Made by a program: the position numbers and the translations under genes
Assembly (NCBI GenBank): GCA_015680685.1
Contig: MNCI01024326.1
Coordinates: 177,911-241,910, forward strand
Source: Gnetum montanum
Lineage: Eukaryota; Streptophyta; Gnetopsida; Gnetales; Gnetaceae
Direction: 5' to 3'
Length of the DNA stretch: 64,000 bases
In this document: piece by piece, positions 11,991 to 22,839 of the stretch
Layout of the letters: the number at the start of each line of letters is the position of its first letter
Position numbering within the stretch: position 1 is the stretch's first letter
Notes under the pieces: model-generated
What the model was told of the DNA's origin: nothing
Seen by the model: the letters and a program-made list of their open reading frames with translations, nothing else
Database searches by the model: none

Positions 11991-12975
11991 GGCCACTTGG
12001 CTATGTGTTTGGGGATCTAACACCTCACTCCAAGGTTTCTTTGGCCATTAGGCTTCTCCTTTTGCATGTTTGAAGCAATTTTTCATGATTCATTCATCGT
12101 TCAGCTTCTTGGCAATTTTCTTCCCCTCTCTTTTTTTTATTTGGTCCTTCTTAGGCTCAGTGCACTCACAAGAAAAGTGTCCTTGCTTATTGCAATTATA
12201 ACAAGTCATCTTAGATTTGTCCTTCTTACCTTCCAGTTTTCCTCTCTTTCTTTTATCCTCCTTAGCCTTATTTGATGAAGGTTCGTGTTGAGAGGACCTA
12301 CCACAATCCCTTTTCCTCCAATTTCTATTAGATTCATGGGTGTTGGATTCAGCAACATACACATTATAGGTTTTAGTAGCTATTAAGTGCTCCTCAAGTT
12401 TCAAATGGTGTGCAATATCCCAAATGTTTTGACATTCTCATTGGGCATCATGTTTACCCACATATGTTTCCAAGAGTTTGGAAGTGAGCAGATAACTACT
12501 TATACTTGTTGGTCATCCATGAAACTATTTCTAGTAGCTTTCAACTCTTGAGTCATCTTTGACATCATCCTAAGGTGCTATTTCATAGTTTAATTAGGAT
12601 GATTTTGATAACTATTAAACTTGATAGTTAGACTCTTTAGTATCATGGCAGAGATAAAATCAAAACTTGCTTTAAGAGTTTCACACATGGCATGTGCAGT
12701 TGGATATTCTTCAAATTCACAACTGATGTCATTTTGCATGTTGCTTAGCAATGTGATGTGACTAGCATGATCCCTTTTTAGTCAACTTTCATATGCCTTG
12801 ATCTCTTTGCCATCTTGAGGGTTTGTACCCTCTACAAGTTCCTCCATAAGATGAAAGAGGTTCGCTACCACCTCTTGCTATATTGGATCTTTCAATGCCA
12901 AATGTCATAAATGTCACCATCAAGCTTTTCTCTATTTTTAAAATTGACAATAATTTATTTGGAGGTCATGATTGC
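11990..12975 (-). pseudogene. C1: Ty1/copia gag fragment
   Basis: Minus-strand gag of a copia element; Gag packages the element RNA. From high to low coordinates it reads KNREKLDGDIYDIWHLALKD (N-terminal start), then HLRMMSKMTQELKATRNSF, ICSLPNFWKHMWVNMM and MKLEEHLIATKTYNVYVAES, all typical of copia Gag. The canonical zinc knuckle CYNCNKQGHFSCEC (CX2CX4HX4C) falls near 12166-12210. The last 104 codons (12090-12404) are open; upstream there are stops and shifts. No protease, integrase, RT or LTR is recognisable on either side, so this is a gag-only remnant. It is unrelated to C2 beyond family level. Confidence 0.75.
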
Positions 12976-13584
12976 ATTTAAAGACAATGTAAAAAAAATA
13001 TAAATATCAACATGCATGTATATACATAAATATTGCAGCTAAGATACTAAACAACATGGTATCATAAATATAAGGGAAAGATGGCAAAGCTTAATATCAC
13101 ACTATATAAACAATGTTGACTTGTCATAATCAAGCACAATGATCTAAAAATCCAAAAAAAAAGAACTTTTCTTTCCAATGATCCCATAAGACCAAGGGAC
13201 ATAAGCATCATTTTATACAACCAAGATTGTTAAAGAACATCAAGATTCTTCTACCTGGCCAAGAGGTCAAATAATAATACATCCTAGGTGAATAAATTAC
13301 ATTAAAAATTTATACATCCTCAAATAACAAATTGCAGTCATGAGAGAAAATAATAATAATAAATAAAGAAGTAAAAATAATAATGATAATGATGCTCAAG
13401 TCCATGAGGTCCAAGAAATAATAATAATAAGAAAAGGAGCAATAACGATTATATATAAGATGCAATATAATCAATGCCTAAAAAATGTGTTAAAAAAAAA
13501 CTGCAACTTCAATGCCTAAAAACGGGTACGGTGGTGGTGGTTGCTGTAAAAAATTGTTTACTTCTTAACTCTCCATCACGAGTG

Positions 13585-13642
13585 AGAGCTCTAATGATGA
13601 AGAAACCACAGTCAGAGCTCTAATGATGAAGAAACCACAGTC
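13585..13642. repeat. 29-bp tandem duplication
   Basis: Two adjacent copies of a 29-base unit beginning AGAGCTCTAATGATGAAG (13585-13613 and 13614-13642). They appear identical, so the duplication is recent or an assembly product. Confidence 0.85.
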
Positions 13643-14802
13643 AACACCTTAATGGACGATAGTGCCACTGATCCTTACAGTGTCTGGCCATTGCAGTGGT
13701 CCGAGGCACCCACCGCAGGGTCGTCACCAACAATGCAACATCTTGTGTGTTTGGGTTGCAGGTGGTGGCAGAATTGGCAGATTCTAACAGAGGTTGGGTG
13801 ATCATCGCCAATGTACATAACTCCAATTATAAATTACATTGGCTTATTTGGTGGCAGTAAATCTGTTGGAAGTCTTAGCTTTCCAGAATTATAAGTTACC
13901 TGTTTTAACAAAATGAAGGATGTTCGACGATGAATGTTTCAATTTCACAACGATGAATCCTATTATTTAGGAGTCTTTGATTTTAGATAATTTCTTGAAT
14001 GATTTCTTTCATGGAAGAGAATTTCTTAGACGATGTTTTGCAAATTATGCATTTCATGAGTTCAAATCACCTGGAATTAATATAATCATGTTTTACTTCA
14101 AATCACCTGGGATTACCTTTTAACAAATAGTAAAAATGATTCGTGTTGTAACTGTGAAGGTTCTTTATCAAACACTAGCAGTTATGGTCCTGTTGCAAAG
14201 CACTGTTCCTGCAGTAGCAACACTGGAATATCTTTGAAAAGCAAAGGTTTACAGTTATGGGAAGAAAAATATGAACAATGACTCAAAAAAAAATTGCTCG
14301 GTGAGTTAAGTGCCTGTATCTTCATGTGACACATCAAGTTTTATGACATGCCGTATAAAAATGGCGGTTATTCTTCCACGTGACCCAATGGAATCACTTT
14401 CCCAATAAAAAATAACAAATGTTTAATATTCATACACAAGGCTTTTCCACATTCATATATAATTGACTGAAGATTGATTCTTCTTTTTAAAACCGAAACT
14501 GAAATTTTATTGTTATTTTTTTTTATCTATTTGATCGAAGGAATAAGCATGCTATGAATTTTGATAACAATATTAAGAAAATTACTAAGAAGAAACAAAT
14601 CAATCAAATTTGCAATTATAATATTCCGTCTTTGTTCAGTGTGCTTAAATGTATCAATACTGCATGAAAATGTGGTAATCATCTTCAATGTTATTTATAC
14701 TACCCAATTAACATATTCATTTTTCACAAGAGATTTTGAGTTACTTACTTGTCTCAGATGACAAGATCTCATTCGTACTTTGCTAATTGTACATGACAAA
14801 TG

Positions 14803-15171
14803 GTAAGGAATAGTATTAAATAAATAATTTACCTTGAGGCTTCTCTTGTAGTAGTCAAATAGATTTTTTCTTTTCTTTTGGCTTTTATACATTTCCTCAT
14901 AGTTTTTAAAGTACTGTTTATTTTACCCATTTGTGTCCTTAAAATAAAGATAAAGAATGTATATTTTACTTATTAAGCTTAGTGTAAGGAATAGCAACAA
15001 ATAAATAATTTGCCTTTAGGCTTTTCTTGTACTATTCAACTAGATTTTTTCTTTTCTTTTCCTTTTTTTTTTGGCTTTTGTACATTTTCCCATAGTTTTT
15101 TAAGTACTGTTTATTTTACCCATTTGTGTCCTTAGAAGATAAAGAATGTATATTTTACTTATTAGGCTTAG
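14803..15171. repeat. ~185-bp diverged tandem duplication
   Basis: Copy 1 (14803-14982) and copy 2 (14984-15171) both begin GTAAGGAATAG and end with a CTTATTA(A/G)GCTTAG segment. They share the blocks 'aagtactgtttattttacccatttgtgtcctta' and 'gataaagaatgtatattttactta'. Differences are scattered substitutions and a longer T-run in copy 2. No coding potential. Confidence 0.85.
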
Positions 15172-15432
15172 CATTGTTAGCTTAGTAACTCCAAGTCACT
15201 TGCTTAATTCTAGTAAATAATGAGTTAAAAAAATTTGTATAAATTCTATAAACGAAATTATGAAATTAGTTTAAGACATCCAAGGGGTCTCACTGACTAT
15301 AGGTAAAAAATCAACTAACAAATCATTCCTTCTTAGTGTAAGTTATAACATTAGGGCATCATCCATGTTTCTTCTATTTGTTTCTAATATTTATTTAATA
15401 AGGTGGGACCCCAAACCTTGTGTTTCCAATAT

Positions 15433-15835
15433 TTATTTGATAAGGAAGAATCCCAAACAACACATCCATAAGATATAGTTGGTTGAATAATGACCTGATA
15501 GAGTTGTTTGTGATCCCAATATTTCCGATACTAAAATTATACATCTTATTTCATATGCTGCAAAGAATGATTCTAGTATTTTGACATTAACTTCATTTAG
15601 AAAAGTGATAATAAAATTAAGTATTTGTTGCAATCCTTCCATTGAATTTAAGACTAAGACAATATCATCAATGTAAAGAGTGTGACAACAAAACTTCTAA
15701 TTGTAATTGCAAATTAAATTAGTATTTTATGCATCNCAAAACTTCTAATTGTAATTGCAAATTAAATTAGTATTTTATGCATCCACTCTTCAAGTTCATT
15801 AATAAAAAGCCCAAATAAAGTAGATGAAGGAAGAT
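15433..15835 (-). pseudogene. L1: LINE reverse transcriptase fragment
   Basis: A minus-strand piece of a non-LTR reverse transcriptase. From high to low coordinates it reads TLFGLFINELEEWMHKILI, then, past an assembly duplication, LYIDDIVLVLNSMEGLQQIL and EVNVKILESFF. These match the LSPTLFxLYID and YADD-type box (here YIDD) with the following NxxKTK-like segment of plant LINE RTs. Only about 130 codons remain; finger and thumb parts are not seen. The single N at 15736 with a 47-bp duplication splits the frame artificially. Clade not determinable; it is distinct from the RTE-like copy L2. Confidence 0.7.
15689..15783. other. Single-N join flanked by a 47-bp duplication
   Basis: 15689-15735 is repeated exactly at 15737-15783 with one N (15736) between. 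This is the signature of two overlapping contigs joined without merging, not a biological repeat. It lies within the L1 RT fragment and adds 48 bases. Confidence 0.9.
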
Positions 15836-15964
15836 ATCTAATGAGCAACAAGAATGTCCTTTATTCAACTATACAATGCACAAGCATTGCAAAAGTTCAT
15901 GTCATAATCTGTGAATAGAAGTAGCAAAGTATATAAGTAGTTAAACCTAAAATTGTAGGCCATT

Positions 15965-17013
15965 TGATGAATCTTGTGATGGGCTACATTGACGAGCATG
16001 CATTGATAGATCCCTATCAACGCATCTTAGATGTGTCATCAAATATGTGTGGATGGAAATAAGGTGATGTATTTATAAGCAACGCATCCTCGTTGACACA
16101 TCCCCATTGACATAGCAAAATGTGTTAACACATCTCCATCGACATAATGCTTATATTTACCTATAAATATGTGAGCACGTGCTACATATTTGATATTGTA
16201 GAGTCAATAGTGTAGCCAAATTCTTATAGTTTATTTCTACAAGAGTTAGAATATTTTCTAAGTTCCTACAATAGGACTTTAAGGATTGTATGGATCCTTA
16301 TTTGAACATTAATTACCTAAATGCTTTGATGTGCCAACAATAAAGAGGAGATTCTTGGAGCTCCTTGCAGCACTTAAGAATAGAATAGATTTACTTTCAT
16401 GCAATTTACTTTTCATGTACTTAGTTAATATTTACATCTCCATGCACGTTAATAAATTTACAAAATGAGTGCAACCAATTTCGAGCATAAACACATATTC
16501 GCATGGTAATGCCAACAACATTATTGCTTGGTTCGCCTAGTAGCATAATGCTTGGTAATCCTAATTGTGGATACGTGAGTTCAAGATGTGTACAGAAACC
16601 TGGGAATGGATAGTCATCACCCCTAGGATAGTCAATTAAATACACATAAGTACAATCATCTCGAACATACCATTAACATTGAATAATCCCAGTAGTATTA
16701 TCACTTATTTTACCTACTAGCCTAACACTTGATAACCTAGTAGCATCATAACAAGCTTAGGATGTGTATGGAAGGGGGACTTGGATGCTTATATTAGGAA
16801 ATATCCTAGGGCATTAAATAGTTATTTAAATTAGTATACAATTAATTACTTTATTTCCCACTTAGGATAATTAAAATAAATTATAAAATCTATACAAATC
16901 ATTTGCCTCACTTTGAACTAAACCATACATAACCAAGCTACCACTAGTCTAAGTTGGAAGATAGCAACCTACGATTAATGCCTAACAATCTAGATGCCAC
17001 ACTAGTTCCATCC
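15965..17013 (+). repeat. G3: 5' LTR
   Basis: Starts TGATGAATC with no polypurine tract before it, as expected for a 5' LTR. U3 has a CATC/GATG motif array (15985-16150) and a TATA-like box at 16162-16169. The R/U5 part (16900-17013) matches the G5 LTR through 'ctagatgccacactagttccatcc', then stops short: the last ~80 bases of the LTR are missing and an inverted island follows. Confidence 0.8.
16162..16169 (+). promoter_or_regulatory. G3 LTR TATA-like box
   Basis: TATAAATA downstream of the U3 motif array, in the position equivalent to the boxes of the other LTRs in this family. Confidence 0.5.
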
Positions 17014-17317
17014 TTGGTAACAATGCCAATGATGAGTGGCAAGTAATCCCTATGCCCAACCATACATAATTGGGCAATAGCCCTTTGGATGTTCATATTA
17101 GCAGATGTCACATCCATCATCCTCTTCTATGGTTGAGTCTATAACCCCTTCTACTATAGCTATTTTTTCTTTTTGCAAATAAATGTTCCTACTTGTTTAT
17201 GTGGTCTTTTTCCTCTTCTTATTTTGATCACTTGATCCTTTTTGCATTATGTTCTCCTCTATGGTTTCTAATTAGGTTGTAACTTTTTCATTCATCACCT
17301 TCCTTTCTTTAGGACAG
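17008..17317 (-). pseudogene. G3: inverted island (primer site, LTR end, gag zinc region)
   Basis: Within plus-strand G3 this ~310-bp stretch is in minus orientation. It holds a tRNA-Asp-like primer site (17011-17028, TCCTTGGTAACAATGCCA), 41 bp of LTR end (17030-17070), and then the C-terminal gag region with the zinc motif (17086-17120, reading CDIC, stop, YEHPKG) and the helical and basic segment upstream of it. The two pieces are not in the order of an intact inverted element, so at least two joins occurred. The left join falls in CCATCC (17008-17013), present in both partner sequences. The right join is near 17317. Confidence 0.65.
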
Positions 17318-17760
17318 TTTCCTCACATATGCACAAAACTCATAGACCTTTTGGCTCATTAGAACTAGCACAAGGCCAATCTAGTGCAACACCTTCCTTA
17401 CAAAAATAATGTCTCCGAATCATATGCAAAAGCCAACAACCATCACGAATCCAACACAAAACATAAAATATGAGCCTATGATTGTGAAGAGATAGAAAAT
17501 TTTATGCATTGCTAATAATGATATAGGGTGTAGTTGTGGCCCGACACTTCAAAGTGTTAATACGATCCCTATACCAACCCACAACAAACTAAAGGAATAA
17601 GGGTGTGTGCAAAACTAAGTCTACATAGTGGCCACTAAACCAAAAGACACCTAGTGGCTCGAACATGAGAATACAAAATTATTCAAAAAATTCATGGAAT
17701 AATTCAACCTACTTATTAGCTCTTGTCTCATCCATGAGCTTAGTTGTGAGGGAGATGCTT
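17317..17760 (+). pseudogene. G3: remnant of the pol-deleted coding region
   Basis: Plus-strand sequence closely matching G5 (46230 down to 45480). Across shifting frames both copies share a segment of the type VATKPxDxxW followed by ENxKLFxKxME and a LLIxS stretch, ending at the stop near the start of the spacer. In full-length G4 and G6 the VATxxEGTQWL segment lies after the protease. Here it follows a Gag tail directly and is followed by the pol end, so protease through integrase are missing. Confidence 0.5.
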
Positions 17761-19532
17761 CATCCTAAATGAAGAACTAATAAGTGCATTTTCATTTTTT
17801 TACATCATTTTTAATATATTTTCTATTTTATTGGGTATTTTATGGTTTTTTCTATATTTTTCTTTATTTGAACTTTTCTTATGTTCTTCTTTATTCTTTA
17901 TTTCCATTAGGACTTTGGTACGAACTACAACTACTGATTGATGGTGGTTTATAACTTGTATTGTTTACTTAATATCAAATGACTAGATCTCATCTTAGAA
18001 TTTTGACATTAATTAATGGAACATTGATTCTTTTCATGATATCAAGCAGTGAGTTCACATCATTCACCATTCCACATAAATCTATGGTTTTTCCTCAATT
18101 TAAGAATATGAGGTCCCTTCTTAATAAAAAATTACAATGAATTTGTGACATTGGTACTTTCCAAAGTTGGAATCAATTAAGTGGATGAACAAGGGTGTAG
18201 GTTCAAAGGGATTTGTCATTTTTGTACCTACCTAGCATCTAGGGTTGCATGAATATTTCCATGGATTCCTCACCATTCCTACATTGATCAATAAACAAGA
18301 AGCAATGTCTTTGCATGGTGTGCTTTCCATTGGGAAACAAAATACAAAAAAAAACCAACAATTGGAATTCAAAGCAAATATCTTATACACATTAGTAGGC
18401 TACAAGCATTGGTTATGGGGCTAGAAAGACATGTTACCCATGCCTGAAGACACCCCTTTAACTAAGGTCCTTTTCACTTCCTACTTCTCTTTTCATCTTT
18501 CTTTGAAATGGTGAGTGGTTTGTGGGCATATTTGTGTACCTTGGAGGGTGGAATGGTCTAATGTGCCAATGTGAAGTCATTGGAAGTTGATGGTCTTGAT
18601 TCAGACTAAGGGAGGAAACTCTCAGGTCATGTTAATCACATCCTTCACAAGGGACTTCATGTGATCACAATGCAGAACTCCATTCCATACTCTCTCTCTC
18701 TCCCTCTCTCATCCACCTATTCTTTCCATGTACCACCTCACTGCCTCTTCTCATGATTGTATTAATTGTTTCATTTTGAGGTAGTCTTCATTCTTTATGG
18801 TTTCTTTGGTGATTCAATTTTCAACAACCCACACACATTAATCATCCTTAGTGCCCATGGAATCCTTGGTTTGAGCACATGCAAGGATAGTCAAGGCATG
18901 AACCTACTATGGGAAGGATCCACTTGCATACTCCTTGGTTGGAATGGTTAAGTTTCTTATCCCTTAGTCATTTTATTTAAAAAAATATGTTTTCCATCTC
19001 AATGCATCTAGTTTTTGCAATCCATGGCAATGTCAAGGAACTGTTCTTGACAATTCCCTATCCATGAAACATCCTTGTACTAGCCCACATTGATGATACT
19101 ACATGGGATATGTATAATCCATGGAGTGAAGAGAAGATGAAGGCATTACTAAATATCTTTTTCCTTCCACTGGAAGTAGAAACTAAAGTAGGATAGTAGC
19201 AACCACTACTTCAACCTCAACCATCATTGCCACATGCACCAGAGGTTGGAGAAGGTCCTTTAGCATTCTAGGAGCATCCACCTCCTAGCATTGTTTAATC
19301 TTCTCTTCGTCTTTGGCTATCAGAGGATTCCATTTTTACAATTTTGTAAGGGTGTTCAATTTTGTTCTCATGAACATTCATTTCTGTAATTATTGTAATT
19401 TCATACAATTAGGCACTTAGGATTAATTATTCTAGTTTGTCTTTCTGTGATTCCATACCTTCCCAATTTTGTAAGAAGCTCAATCCTACTTTTGTTTACT
19501 CAAGGATAAGTTTTTAGTCATTCATGGTGGTA
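17760..19532 (+). other. G3: 3' non-coding spacer and polypurine tract
   Basis: The stretch between the pol end and the 3' LTR. It matches the spacer of G4 (38100-39965) and G5 (45480 to 43266), including the conserved block at 18396-18449 and a CT-repeat at 18691-18712. It ends with the purine-rich CATGGTGGTA (19523-19532) next to the LTR, the presumed plus-strand primer. Athila relatives can have an env-like gene here; I see no such frame. Confidence 0.7.
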
Positions 19533-19770
19533 TGATGAATCTTGCAATGGGGTACATCAACGAGCCTGCATCAATGTATCCTTATCAAAATAGACCTATC
19601 AACACATCCTCATAATGAAAATAAGGTGATGCATTTATGAGCAATGCATCTTAGATGAATTGATGTAGCCCTGTTGATGCATCCTCGTCAATGCATCCCT
19701 ATCAACATAGCTAAATGTGTTAACACATCCCCATCAATGCAATGTCTATATGTATTCCTCTAGATGTGAT
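19533..19770 (+). repeat. G3: 3' LTR, truncated by copia C2
   Basis: Starts TGATGAATCTTGC after the polypurine tract and matches the first ~200 bp of the 15965 LTR (CATCAACGAG, CATCAATG motifs). It then passes into minus-strand copia sequence between about 19770 and 19860. The remaining ~800 bp are absent. Confidence 0.75.
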
Positions 19771-19879
19771 GGTAATCTTCTTATACATATTGAATGTCTT
19801 AATGGCTCATCTTCACTGAAACTATTTTCTTCCTCTTCATATTCTCCCTTCTTGTGTACCATGTTGTCACCCTAGCCAA

Positions 19880-20960
19880 GGGAGGATAACCCTAAAAAAT
19901 TTCATGATTAATTTCAATATGTACATATATAGGAGTTACATGATTTAAATGAGTTTTAGTATTTGAAGATTCCTCCTTCATAGATCCACATTTTTCTCTA
20001 AAGATAACATATCGACTATAATAAACCTTTTAGTTTCTAGGTTATACAACTTATAATCTTTAATACTATGTTCATAGCCAATAAAAATACATTTGATAGA
20101 CTTAGATTCTAATATGGACCTATCAAATTTTGGAACATGTACATAGGCTTTACAATAGAAAATCTTTCAATAATTTAAATTCATAGATCTACCGCTCCAA
20201 ACCTTTTATGCAATTTTTTCATTAAGTGTTGATAAAGACCTTTTGATAAGATAACATACCATCATTATAGCTTCACCCCAAAAATTCTTGTCAATATTAG
20301 ATTCACTGAGCATACATTTGGCACATTCCATCAATGTTCAATTGAAGTGTTTGACTACTCCATTTTTTTCAAGAGTCCCTGGAATGGTCTTTTGCCTTTG
20401 AATGCCTTGTTCTTTATAGAAAGCATTAAATTCATTTGAGAAAAACTCACAACCATTGTTAGTTCTTAGAATTTTGATTTTTTTCCTTGAATAATTCTCA
20501 AAAAGAGCTTTGAATTTTTAAAATTTTCAAAATATTTTAAATTTATCTTTTAGTAAATAGATTTAGCTCTTTTTAGAATAATCATCAATAAAAGAAACAT
20601 AATATATGGCACCTTCAAGAGAACTTCTTTTAATATCTTTAACTAGTTCACATACATCACTATGTATTAATTCTAATATTTGAAGAGATTTATCATTACA
20701 TTTCTGAAACTATGATACCTTTGCTTACAATGTAAGCAATGATGGTAGACTTTTAAGGAATCTTTTGAAAACTTAAATTTACCTTGCTTGTAGATTTTCA
20801 TAAGTTCTTTTTTACTAAGATGTCTCATTTTTATGCCATAAATTAATACTTAAATTTAAATCAATAACTACAAGTGTGCTTAATTTTTTTTTAATTTCTT
20901 GACTTCTAATTTAAACAACTTGCTTATTTTAATTCTAGAAATCAAAGAAGATGAACCATA
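19880..20960 (-). pseudogene. C2: integrase region, broken
   Basis: Integrase region in minus orientation. From high to low coordinates there is a degraded HHCC zinc part (YHHCLHCKQ), then FENFKNSKLFLRIIQGKKIK and LRTNNGCEFFSNEFNAFYKE (compare the copia LRSDNGGEF; the catalytic Asp is Asn here). After it come IPGTLEKNGVVKHFN and MLSESNIDKNFWGEAIMMVC, carrying the position of the third acidic residue, and the SKSIKCIFIGYEHSIKDYKL and YNLETKRFIIVDML C-terminal blocks. Several stops. A non-functional relic. Confidence 0.8.
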
Positions 20961-21019
20961 CATTATTGAACATTTTCCATCTCCAAAGATAATAGTTAGG
21001 CCTACATCATCCAATTCAC

Positions 21020-22069
21020 TTACAGATAAAAAAATTGTATAAGTGTTGGATCATGATGTATATTAAAAATTGATTTAACTACTCCATCATTAAATTGAAT
21101 CTTTACTTTTCCATAACCTACAACGTTGCACAAACCATCATTACCTAATCTTATCATTCCAAGATCAAAATATGTATAGTCACTAAAATAATTAATATGT
21201 GAAGTGTAGTGTTGAGATGTACCTGAGCCCACATACCATGAATATATATCAGCATTATCAAAAGAAGACACAACATATAAATCTCCCTCTTTAGTAGGAG
21301 GGGCTTTATCACTTTTTGATATATTACACTCTTTGTCCTTTTTTGAAAGGGCTTTCCAATCTTTCTTTACATAACTAAATTTACAACAATTTCGAAATTT
21401 AGGTGTCCTCTTTACAAATTTTTGAGGCTTATTTTTAAATTGAGGCCTCTTAACAAATTTTGGCTTTACATCATTTTTTATACATAATACATCATTTTGA
21501 GTATAAGTTTTTGTTCTTACTTTCTCAAATAACAACTGATCAATAATTTTATCAAAAATAAAGTTGGTAGATGTATTATTTACAACCATAACAAATGTCT
21601 CCCATGAACCAAGAAGCATGTTGAGAAATGTGATGCACCGATCTTTCTTATTCATCCTCACCTCAATAGATTGCAATTGATGAACTAGTATACTGAAGGT
21701 ATTCAAGTGCTCTGCAATAGTTGTTCCTTCAACCATTTTCTATTCATATAATTTATTCTTTAAAAATAACTTATTTGTTAAGGATTTTATTTGATATATA
21801 GCTTATAGCTTACTCCACAAATCCTTAATATAAGAAACATTGGAAACATTAAGTAATACAGATTATGATGGATATAAATGAATAATATTTATCGCTTTTA
21901 AGTTAAATTTTTTCTATTCTTCATCAAAAAACTTCTCTAGCTTCTTCCCTGAGGTTGCATTGTGCTAATCATTTTCAATCAAAAGAACTTCCATCTTGAC
22001 CTTTCATAGTTCATAGTTAGATTTGTTGATTTTTTCAATCTCTATTTTGGTTAAAGAGTTGGTTATCAT
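21020..22069 (-). pseudogene. C2: gag-protease, nearly open
   Basis: Start chosen at the ATG complementary to 22067-22069 (MITNSLTKIEIEKINKSNYE), giving a standard copia Gag N-terminus (KVKMEVLLIENDY). Codons from 21736 to 21020 are open. The order is the UBN2-type Gag domain with MVEGTTIAEHLNTFSILVHQ and LLGSWETFVMVV, a Lys/Pro-rich stretch, a degraded zinc knuckle (CCKFSYVKKDW, lacking the spacing and His), then protease with WYVGSGTSQHYTS, where the active-site Asp of WxxDSGAS is Gly. IRLGNDGLCNVVGYGKVKI follows, typical of copia protease. Both the knuckle and the protease appear inactive. Confidence 0.85.
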
Positions 22070-22113
22070 TCCCCCTACAAATACCTAGACAAAGAAAAAA
22101 CTATTTGATGTGT

Positions 22114-22131
22114 ATCTTAGCTCCAATACCA
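22114..22131 (-). other. C2: primer-binding site, initiator tRNA-Met type
   Basis: The minus strand reads TGGTATTGGAGC two bases from the LTR, matching 10 of 12 bases of the usual plant copia primer site TGGTATCAGAGC. Confidence 0.7.
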
Positions 22132-22133
22132 AT

Positions 22134-22790
22134 TGTTATTCCCACTCTCTCACACACAATACTAATAACTTTTTAAGAGAAAATGAAGAATAATGCAAAA
22201 ATTGGCAAGACACAAAATTACCTTGGAGAAATCTTCAAGGTGGAAGACCCTAGAGTTCTTAGACCATTAGTAGCAACACAACTTTGAAATTGAAGCATAG
22301 AAAGAAATAATGAATACAACGGAGGAGGATTGTAGATGTGGATTGCAACTTATACATTGGTAGTTCATATTTCAAGTATGCTTCCTTAGAGGACCTTATA
22401 TATTGCTCGGGTTACAAAAATAAACCCAAAAATAAAGGAGATAAGGTCATTTATTTTTAGTACAAGATTATTATAGGAACAAAACTCAAAATATAGAACT
22501 AAAAATTAGATAAGAAAAAATAACATAATGGTGCCAAGGAATATTGGTGGTGGAGAAAACCAAAGTAGATTTACCTTTGTTCACCTTACACCTCTTGCCT
22601 TTTTGAATTTCATTCCTTGTGTATTAGAATACAAAGACAAACATAAAGGCTTGAAGCAAATATGATTGTGTTATAGATGGAATATGATTTAGCATTGCTT
22701 ACATGCTTTTTCGGAGTGTTATAGATATAATATTATTTAGCCTTGGCAATAAGCTTTTCTTGAGCATTATGTATAGAATATTACATAACA
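22134..22790 (-). repeat. C2: 5' LTR (657 bp)
   Basis: Bounded by TGTTAT (22134-22139) and ATAACA (22785-22790), perfect 6-bp inverted ends, with the primer site on the inner side. The expected target duplication is TTAAC (22791-22795), but the partner end is missing so it cannot be tested. It contains a CTCTCTCACACACA stretch near the inner end. Confidence 0.8.
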
Positions 22791-22839
22791 TTAACGATTT
22801 ATGTTTGGTAGTTGGCCTCTTAGCCAGAATGATATGAAA

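Larger units (their letters stand above)
12975..15430. other. Unassigned stretch with two tandem duplications
   Basis: No gene or element recognised. It contains A/T-rich microsatellite-like runs of 'aataat' (13340-13450), a GC-richer patch at about 13640-13830 (a 61-codon minus-strand frame without recognisable similarity), and two tandem duplications listed separately (13585-13642 and 14803-15171). Confidence 0.35.
15965..19770 (+). mobile_element. G3: internally deleted, rearranged gypsy element
   Basis: Plus-strand element with a 5' LTR (15965-17013), a short rearranged interior, a long non-coding spacer (17760-19532), polypurine tract (19523-19532) and a 3' LTR cut short at about 19770 by copia C2. 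The two LTRs are a pair: both start TGATGAATCTTG and share arrays of CATCAACGCATC-like motifs. Its interior matches G5, not G4: protease, RT, RNase H and integrase are absent, and gag is represented only by an inverted fragment. It could not have moved unaided in its present form. Right limit approximate. Confidence 0.75.
19780..22790 (-). mobile_element. C2: Ty1/copia element, 3' half missing
   Basis: Minus-strand copia element with 5' LTR (22134-22790), an initiator-Met-type primer site, gag, protease and integrase in copia order. The RT, RNase H and 3' LTR are not present: sequence changes to G3 LTR at about 19770. Either C2 inserted in the G3 3' LTR and lost its 3' half together with the rest of that LTR, or a deletion joined two separate elements. 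The coding part has relatively few stops, so it may be younger than G1. Confidence 0.8.
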
